Source: Planctomycetaceae bacterium
GTDB lineage: Bacteria; Planctomycetota; Planctomycetia; Planctomycetales; Planctomycetaceae
Length of the DNA: 9,769 nucleotides
Assembly (NCBI GenBank): GCA_020426125.1
Contig: JAGQQQ010000476.1
Span: 1 to 9,769 of the forward strand
Direction: 5' to 3'
This document shows positions 5,430 through 9,769 of this stretch, one piece after another. The position numbers were made by a program, and so were the translations under genes. The notes beneath the pieces were generated by a model, which was given only the letters and a program-made list of their open reading frames with translations, was not told the DNA's origin and did no database searches. Each line of letters begins with the position of its first letter. Position 1 is the stretch's first letter.

Positions 5430-6913
5430 GGTTTCGCCTCAAATGCAGGATTCTTCTCAAAAGGAAACATCGGTCGACGGCGATGGACAAACTCCAATTG
5501 CGTCATGTCCGCGCAGGTCGAGCCGGGCGTATTCACACGAATGAACCGATCACACACCTCACGATACGCCGCGATGGGGGCGTTCACGCCCTTCGCCACG
5601 AGGATCCGAAACTGACGGGGATCGAGGCCGCAGCTAATGAGTTGCTGGAGGCTGAAGGGGACCATCCTCAGTGACGTCAGCATCAGCGTGAGACCGGAGT
5701 CCGTCTCGCAGAGGGCGGTTCGTCCTTGATCAAATTCGGTGATGCCACCATGCCGCGGTTGGGATTCTCGGAACTGTCCCTCGTGGAGTGACCGAACGGT
5801 GACAGCCACCTCGATCGGAGCCCCGTGGAGTTGGTCCGTCTTTCCCCCCACAGAGAGGGTCATTCGTGATCCATTGCCAGCTTGCTCACAAGCGGCGACG
5901 GCTTCTGGATCGTACAGGCATCCGAAAGCCGGTCCCAGACTCGCAGAGTGAATGGCCCCCAGCAACGCGGTTCCATCGGCGGAAGATCCTCCGCCGACGT
6001 TGTCTCCCATGTCAAGGAGGCAGACCCGTTCGGAGGATTCACGACACTGCGAGATCGCCTCCTCGATGCTGGTGAATGGACCGTGAAACTCGCTGCGCAT
6101 CTCCCACATCGTCCTCGCAAGATCGTTGGCGAGGCGTTGGGCGAGATCAGGATCATTGTCCGTGACGACGACTGTTGCCGATCCCAGTTCAGGAACATCC
6201 GCGTAAGGGAACCCGAGTAGGATGCTGTTGGACAGGACGTTCGCGGATCTGAGTTGGTCATCCGCCGCGGCATAAAGCGGTTTGAGATGGGGTTCTTCCG
6301 TGCATTGGCGTTCGATGCTGATCGCCAACGGCGGGCGGGAAATGGCCATCGTCGGTTGCACCTCCCCTTTCAGCGTCCGTACCAACAACCTCGCGGCATC
6401 CCTTCCTCGGTCCCGTTGATCGAGATGAGGATTGGTTCGATAAGCGATGAGTGCGTTGCAGGAGGCGGCCATTTGTTCAGACAGGTTCGCGTGGGCATCC
6501 AGCGTGCCGATGATGGGAACCTCAGGACCAACGAGGTTGCGGAGTTCGCTGAGCCAGTGGCCGTCGGCATCGAGATGGTTCTCCGCGACAGTCGCGCCGT
6601 GAGGAGCGACGAGGTAGCCATCCAACGGACCGGTCTCTTCCACCGCTGCCAGCAACTCACCGACCAGGGCATCAAAATCTTTCGCGACAATCGGTCCACT
6701 GGGGAGTGCACGGGCCGCAAACAAAGGAACGGCTTCCGCCCCCACCTCCTCCAAACCGGCAAAAAAGCCGCCGACTTCGTGATGCGAGTCCGCAAGCGCC
6801 TCGCGGATGGCCTTCCCGGTGCAGAGCAGATTCTGTTGGAACGAAAGCCGGGTTGTCGGCTGAGCCGAGAATGTGTTCGATTCATGGAGGAACGCGAGAA
6901 TTCCAATCCGCAT
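5426..6913 (-). CDS. M81 family metallopeptidase (microcystinase MlrC-like)
   Basis: A 495-residue zinc-type amidohydrolase/peptidase of family M81, named after MlrC, which hydrolyses linearised microcystin peptides. Numbered from the GTG at 6916 (the ATG at 6913 is residue 2), the motifs are HESNTF (11-16), APHGA (104-108) and TLDAHANLSEQM (138-149). After these come AYRTNPHLDQRDRG (158-171) and DMGDNVGGGSSADGT (302-316). D140, H142 and H164 have the D-x-H-x21-H spacing of the MlrC metal site. Length is normal and there is no signal peptide, so it is cytoplasmic. I prefer the ATG at 6913 because AGGA (6924-6921) is 7 nt away; a GTG at 6916 is the alternative. It is the first gene of a two-gene operon, overlapping the PLP enzyme by 4 nt, and is divergent from an RraA-family gene. 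Most M81 proteins have unknown substrates; a small peptide or amide is likely, and microcystin is not implied. Confidence 0.92.
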   Translation of the reverse strand: MRIGILAFLHESNTFSAQPTTRLSFQQNLLCTGKAIREALADSHHEVGGFFAGLEEVGAEAVPLFAARALPSGPIVAKDFDALVGELLAAVEETGPLDGYLVAPHGATVAENHLDADGHWLSELRNLVGPEVPIIGTLDAHANLSEQMAASCNALIAYRTNPHLDQRDRGRDAARLLVRTLKGEVQPTMAISRPPLAISIERQCTEEPHLKPLYAAADDQLRSANVLSNSILLGFPYADVPELGSATVVVTDNDPDLAQRLANDLARTMWEMRSEFHGPFTSIEEAISQCRESSERVCLLDMGDNVGGGSSADGTALLGAIHSASLGPAFGCLYDPEAVAACEQAGNGSRMTLSVGGKTDQLHGAPIEVAVTVRSLHEGQFRESQPRHGGITEFDQGRTALCETDSGLTLMLTSLRMVPFSLQQLISCGLDPRQFRILVAKGVNAPIAAYREVCDRFIRVNTPGSTCADMTQLEFVHRRRPMFPFEKNPAFEAKP

Positions 6914-7052
6914 CACATTTTCCTGGGAACTCTGGACTGCTTATAGTGCACAATCATCCGCTCGCCTCACGTGGGGATCTCATCGGAGAGATCTCGACAA
7001 CGATTTTGATGGTTGCCAATCTTCGCCGGTCGCGATTCAGGGAGTCAAGTCT
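6914..7052. promoter_or_regulatory. Divergent control region between M81/PLP operon and RraA gene
   Basis: This 139-nt spacer must hold the promoters of both divergent units. For the M81 side a good -10, TATAAG (6945-6940, minus strand), lies 26 nt before the ATG, but its -35 is poor. For the RraA side TTGATG (7006-7011) is a possible -35 with no clear -10. An inverted repeat GATCTC-ATCGGA-GAGATC (6976-6993) sits near the middle and could bind a regulator acting on both sides. The right arm is part of the 8-bp palindrome GAGATCTC. Confidence 0.45.
7039..7044 (+). promoter_or_regulatory. Ribosome binding site that fixes the RraA start
   Basis: AGGGAG lies 8 nt before the ATG at 7053. The frame is open upstream to an ATG at 6873, but that start lies inside the divergent M81 gene and has no ribosome site, so 7053 is the real start. 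Confidence 0.75.
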
Positions 7053-7697
7053 ATGTCATCGGTCACAGTTCCGGAGAACCTCTATAGCGCCGTGGTCGCG
7101 GATGTTCTCGACAAGATGGGGTACCGCAACCAGATTCTGAGTTCGCGGATCCATGCTCTGACCCCAGCCAACCGAGTTTCCGGCCGCATCTTCACGGCCC
7201 AAGCGGTGGCCATCGACCATGTGCCGGACGCTCCGTATGAGTTGGAGATGAAGGCGATTGATTCGATGCAATCCGGCGACGTCTTTGTCGTCGACGCTGG
7301 CCACAATCAGCAAAGCGCCTTCTGGGGAGAATTGCTGAGCACGGCTTGCCTCGCGAAGGGAGTTCGCGGGATCGTGATGTCGGCGTGCAGCCGCGATCTG
7401 TGGGCTCTCCAGCAGATGAACTTTCCCGTCTTCGGGATCGGGGCCACTCCCGCGGACAGCCTGGGACGGCTCGACGTGATCAAGATCGGCGAACCGATTG
7501 TGATCGACGGCGTCTCCACCAAAAACGGCGACCTGATTCTCGGCGATCTCGACGGGGTCGTCATCATTCCGTCCGAAGCCGCCGATGAAGCCCTCCAAAA
7601 GGCCGCGGAGAAGGTGTCGGGGGAGAACACCGTTCGCGATGAGCTGGCACAGGGAATTCCCGTCGCTGAAGTGTTCCGCAAGCATGGGATTCTGTAG
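7053..7697 (+). CDS. RraA family protein (aldolase/decarboxylase-like)
   Basis: A 214-residue protein of the RraA/dimethylmenaquinone methyltransferase-like fold. Members include class II HMG/CHA aldolases, oxaloacetate decarboxylases and the RNase E inhibitor RraA. Seen in order are YSAVVADVLDKMGYRN (11-26), SGDVFVVDAGHN (74-85), SAFWGELLSTACLAKGVRGIV (88-108), SRDL (113-116) and GDLILGDLDGVVIIPSEA (159-176). R114-D115 correspond to the substrate-binding Arg and metal-binding Asp of the aldolase branch. The loop before them, however, reads MSACSRD where family members usually have an Asp-Gly pair before RD, so activity may differ. A true RNase E regulator is unlikely; a metal-dependent keto-acid aldolase or decarboxylase is more plausible. 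It is divergent from the M81/PLP operon, with which it shares a 139-nt control region. Confidence 0.88.
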   Translation: MSSVTVPENLYSAVVADVLDKMGYRNQILSSRIHALTPANRVSGRIFTAQAVAIDHVPDAPYELEMKAIDSMQSGDVFVVDAGHNQQSAFWGELLSTACLAKGVRGIVMSACSRDLWALQQMNFPVFGIGATPADSLGRLDVIKIGEPIVIDGVSTKNGDLILGDLDGVVIIPSEAADEALQKAAEKVSGENTVRDELAQGIPVAEVFRKHGIL

Positions 7698-7933
7698 ATC
7701 CAGGCACAACCACCGACCAAGCCCAGCTAGCCGTGTCGTGCCCTGAACAGGCTCATACGCGGTTTCCACTGCCGCCCGCCATCATTCTGAAAGTTTCGTC
7801 AACGAACCCTTGCAGGGGGAGACGTTTCCGCCATACTCGGCGGCGAAGGCGATCATTCCGCCCGCCGACGTTCGAACTTTTCTGGGAGCCAGTTGCGCTC
7901 CCTTGAGACAACACAACCGAAGGAGTCGCATTG
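7698..7933. other. Spacer between RraA gene and tpx
   Basis: A 236-nt non-coding stretch. After the RraA stop, CAGGCACAAC (about 7705-7714) can pair imperfectly with GTCGTGCCCTG (about 7735-7745) around an AGCTAGC; there is no T-run, so it is a weak terminator candidate. A perfect 6-bp hairpin GGGAGC-7nt-GCTCCC (7884-7902) lies in the tpx leader, 17 nt before the ribosome site AAGGAG (7920-7925). It may structure the mRNA leader. Confidence 0.4.
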
Positions 7934-8437
7934 ATGCCACAAGTCACACTCAAAGGGAACCCAGTCACTCTCGCCGGCAATGAATTGAAAGCTGGGGACA
8001 AAGCTCCCGAATTTACGCTCCAGGACAACGGTTTGCAGGAAGTCAATCTTGCGGCCACTTCGGGCAAGACTCGAATTATCGCTACAGTTCCGTCGCTCGA
8101 TACAGGTGTCTGTCATGCGGAAACCAAGCGGTTTAACGACGAAGCCGCACAACTTGATGGCGTCGAGATCCTCGTCGTCAGTACCGATCTTCCTTTCGGT
8201 CAGAAGCGATGGTGCGGTGCGGAAAATGTTGACAAGGTGAAATGCCTCAGCGATCACCGCACCGTTGAGTTTGGCAAAGCCTACGGGGTCCTGATCAACG
8301 GCGGCGGACTCGACCGTTGCCTGACGCGCGCAGTATTCGTGGTGGGACCGGACGACACGATCAAGCATGTCGAATATTGCTCCGAAATCACCGAACATCC
8401 CAACTACGATGCTGTCCTGGCCGCGGCAAAAGGATAA
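7934..8437 (+). CDS. tpx: Thiol peroxidase Tpx (atypical 2-Cys peroxiredoxin)
   Basis: A 167-residue peroxiredoxin of the Tpx class, which reduces hydrogen peroxide and alkyl hydroperoxides using thioredoxin. The family N-terminus (VTLKGNPVTLAGNELKAGDKAP) is followed by the active-site motif P53-SLD-T57-GV-C60, where C60 is the peroxidatic cysteine. C94 (KRWCG) is the resolving cysteine at the usual spacing, and R132 in TRAVFVV is the expected active-site arginine. The residue before V-C is Gly where Pro is common. Three further cysteines (C104, C129, C149) are present. The length is canonical. I chose the ATG at 7934 because AAGGAG (7920-7925) is 8 nt upstream; a TTG at 7931 would add one residue. 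It is probably monocistronic, facing the HD-GYP gene tail to tail. No OxyR/PerR-type site is evident. Confidence 0.96.
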   Translation: MPQVTLKGNPVTLAGNELKAGDKAPEFTLQDNGLQEVNLAATSGKTRIIATVPSLDTGVCHAETKRFNDEAAQLDGVEILVVSTDLPFGQKRWCGAENVDKVKCLSDHRTVEFGKAYGVLINGGGLDRCLTRAVFVVGPDDTIKHVEYCSEITEHPNYDAVLAAAKG

Positions 8438-8523
8438 GTGTCGTTTCCATCTGGACTGCTTCGGCGGGGTCCGTCGGGAATCAAAAAAGTCGAGCATCTG
8501 AGATCGCTTCATCAGAAGGCGAA

Positions 8524-8544
8524 CGGCGGGAATTGAAGCCGCCG
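8524..8544. terminator. Hairpin in the tpx / HD-GYP convergent spacer
   Basis: CGGCGG (8524-8529), loop GAATTGAAG, CCGCCG (8539-8544). It lies between the stops of two converging genes and could end both transcripts. T-rich sequence is poor on both sides (CTCGTCTTCGG to the right, TTCGCCTTCTG on the minus strand). Confidence 0.4.
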
Positions 8545-8590
8545 CTCGTCTTCGGATTCGCGTCGAAACGGTCCGATACTCTAACAGGGG

Positions 8591-9769
8591 TTAGATGATG
8601 GCGGGCAACCGGGGGGTAAGACATTTTTCGATCGACAGCGTCGGACTTTCAAACTCCTCAAGTTCCTTCGCCATGCAGATCTCCGAAATCTCATGCCGGG
8701 CATCGACCAACGCTTGAATCACCTGCGGATCCCATTGCGGTCCAATATTTTGCAGAAGCACCGGCAACATTTCGCGAAACGTCCGGCCCTTGCGATAGGG
8801 ACGATTGCTGGTCATCGCGTCCAAAGCATCCGCGACCGCGATAATGCGGGCAAACAATGGGATCTCCTCGCCAACAAGCTGGTCAGGATACCCGGTGCCA
8901 TCGAACGATTCGTGGTGATGTCGTACCCCACCGAGGACAAACTCCAGCTTCCGCAGACGCCGCAAAACGTCATATCCGATCACCGGGTGTTCTTTCAAAC
9001 GCTCAAACTCATCGGAAGTCAGCTTACCAGGCTTGGTCAGGATTTCGTCTGGCACACCGATTTTCCCGATATCGTGGAGCAGACCAGCCAGCGCCACCTG
9101 TTCGCGGTCCTGTTCACTCAGGTTCAGTGTTCTCGCGAGGACCTTCGAGATTCGCGAGACCCGATCACTGTGCCCTTTCGTGTAATGGTCCTTGGCATCG
9201 ATTGCCCGGACCATCGCAGAGACAATCCCCAATAGGAGTTCCTCTTGGTCAGCGAATAGCCGGTTGTTATGGGCATGAGATGCCAGAAACGAAGCCGTTG
9301 CCGCCCAGAGACCCGCCTCAAAGGTTCCAAAATTTTGAGCCGGATCAACATCGTCTATCGGGACGACGGCCCCATTTTCCGCGAATTGGGTGCGGTTGAC
9401 CGCCAAGAGCCATCCGTATTCCTCACTGGGATTCCGGATGGGAACAAGAATCACTCTTTCGATGGAACTCCATCCGAGACGTTGCGAGAACCCGTCCCGG
9501 TCATTCGAGACAAATGGGCGCAGCCGAGCGCGCGGCCCGAACTCGCGTAAGATCCCCGCAACCATCTCTCGAGAAACCGGACAAGCAACGGAAGACGCAG
9601 TGGTTTCCACGAATTCCGGAATCTCGTTGACTTTCGCACAAACAGGTTGTTCATATTGAATCAAGGAAATGCGCTGGGCGGAAATGGTGGCAACCAGTTG
9701 GGGAAGGAGCGACGCGGCCACTGCGGTCAGTGACTGACGAACTTCAACACTTTCGATCGTCTCCGCGAG
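8591..9769 (-). CDS. GAF-like/HD-GYP signalling protein, N-terminus outside the window
   Basis: A probable cyclic-di-GMP phosphodiesterase. The frame stays open from 9721 to the right edge (residues LAETIESVEVRQSLTAVAAS), so the start lies beyond the window and GTG 9721 is not a convincing start. Counting from the codon at 9721, residues 1-155 look like a GAF-type sensor ending in WGLLAVNRT-like strands (103-111) and a linker helix. The HD-GYP domain (about 163-345) has HSDRV (184-188), LLHDIGKIGVPDEIL (214-228), KEHPVIGYDVL (243-253), HHHESFDGTGYP (268-279) and IIAVADALDAMTSNRPYR (293-310). The HD pair (H216-D217), H245, H268/H269 and the GYP triad are all present, so the enzyme should be active. 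A roughly 30-residue tail follows. The ligand of the sensor part is unknown. It is unrelated in function to tpx, to which it is convergent. Confidence 0.92.
   Translation of the reverse strand, partial: LAETIESVEVRQSLTAVAASLLPQLVATISAQRISLIQYEQPVCAKVNEIPEFVETTASSVACPVSREMVAGILREFGPRARLRPFVSNDRDGFSQRLGWSSIERVILVPIRNPSEEYGWLLAVNRTQFAENGAVVPIDDVDPAQNFGTFEAGLWAATASFLASHAHNNRLFADQEELLLGIVSAMVRAIDAKDHYTKGHSDRVSRISKVLARTLNLSEQDREQVALAGLLHDIGKIGVPDEILTKPGKLTSDEFERLKEHPVIGYDVLRRLRKLEFVLGGVRHHHESFDGTGYPDQLVGEEIPLFARIIAVADALDAMTSNRPYRKGRTFREMLPVLLQNIGPQWDPQVIQALVDARHEISEICMAKELEEFESPTLSIEKCLTPRLPAII

Noticed and set aside
6254..6946. 230-residue open frame on the plus strand over the M81 gene
   Set aside because: It is antisense to conserved M81 motifs; the composition (many Arg, Gly, Gln) is typical of a shadow frame.
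6873..7052. N-terminal extension of the RraA gene by 60 codons
   Set aside because: It would start inside the divergent M81 gene, lacks a ribosome site, and the extra residues match nothing in the family; the AGGGAG at 7039-7044 supports 7053.
7853..8512. 219-residue open frame on the minus strand over tpx
   Set aside because: It lies antisense to a canonical, intact tpx gene and shows no recognisable protein features.
8581..8594. CTAAC-AGGG-GTTAG inverted repeat at the HD-GYP stop codon
   Set aside because: A 5-bp stem overlapping the stop codon, with no T-run; too weak to call a terminator.

Overview
The window reads as accessory or ordinary chromosomal DNA of a planctomycete-like bacterium. 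This rests on gene content and style: a secreted protein with a C-terminal motif I associate with Planctomycetota, mostly single-gene or two-gene units, and GC-rich spacers containing AGCTAGC next to a GGGGGC-GTCA-GCCCCC hairpin. The first 1.5 kb looks different. Its two genes, a DUF1761 membrane protein and an S4-containing RluA-type pseudouridine synthase, resemble Bacteroidota proteins and start without visible Shine-Dalgarno sites. It is either a small transferred block or an assembly junction, with the boundary close to 1494-1526.

Layout. 54-473 (+) DUF1761 membrane protein, followed by a strong hairpin; 570-1493 (+) pseudouridine synthase with its own terminator; 1628-2506 (+) fumarylacetoacetate-hydrolase-fold enzyme most like 2-keto-3-deoxy sugar-acid dehydratases, with a clean intrinsic terminator; 2652-3077 (+) unrecognised four-helix membrane protein; 3182-4042 (+) secreted protein of unknown function, with a terminator; 4043-4349 convergent spacer. 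On the minus strand, 6913-5426 (M81/MlrC-type metallopeptidase) and 5429-4350 (threonine-synthase-like PLP enzyme) form an operon joined by an ATGA overlap. Divergent from it is 7053-7697 (+), an RraA-family protein with an altered active-site loop. 7934-8437 (+) is thiol peroxidase Tpx. 8591 to the right edge (-) is a GAF/HD-GYP signalling protein whose N-terminus lies outside the window.

How the genes may work together. The M81 peptidase, the PLP lyase-type enzyme and the divergent RraA aldolase/decarboxylase-like protein share one control region. They could form a short catabolic route: cleavage of an amide or small peptide, PLP-dependent beta/gamma elimination or replacement, then aldol cleavage or decarboxylation of a keto acid. 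That is inference from gene families and arrangement only. The FAH-fold dehydratase about 2 kb away would suit sugar-acid or keto-acid catabolism but is separately terminated. Tpx (peroxide detoxification) and the HD-GYP protein (cyclic-di-GMP turnover) appear unrelated. I saw no mobile element, CRISPR array, tRNA, rRNA or defence locus. The most unusual items are the M81/PLP/RraA module and the foreign-looking left end.
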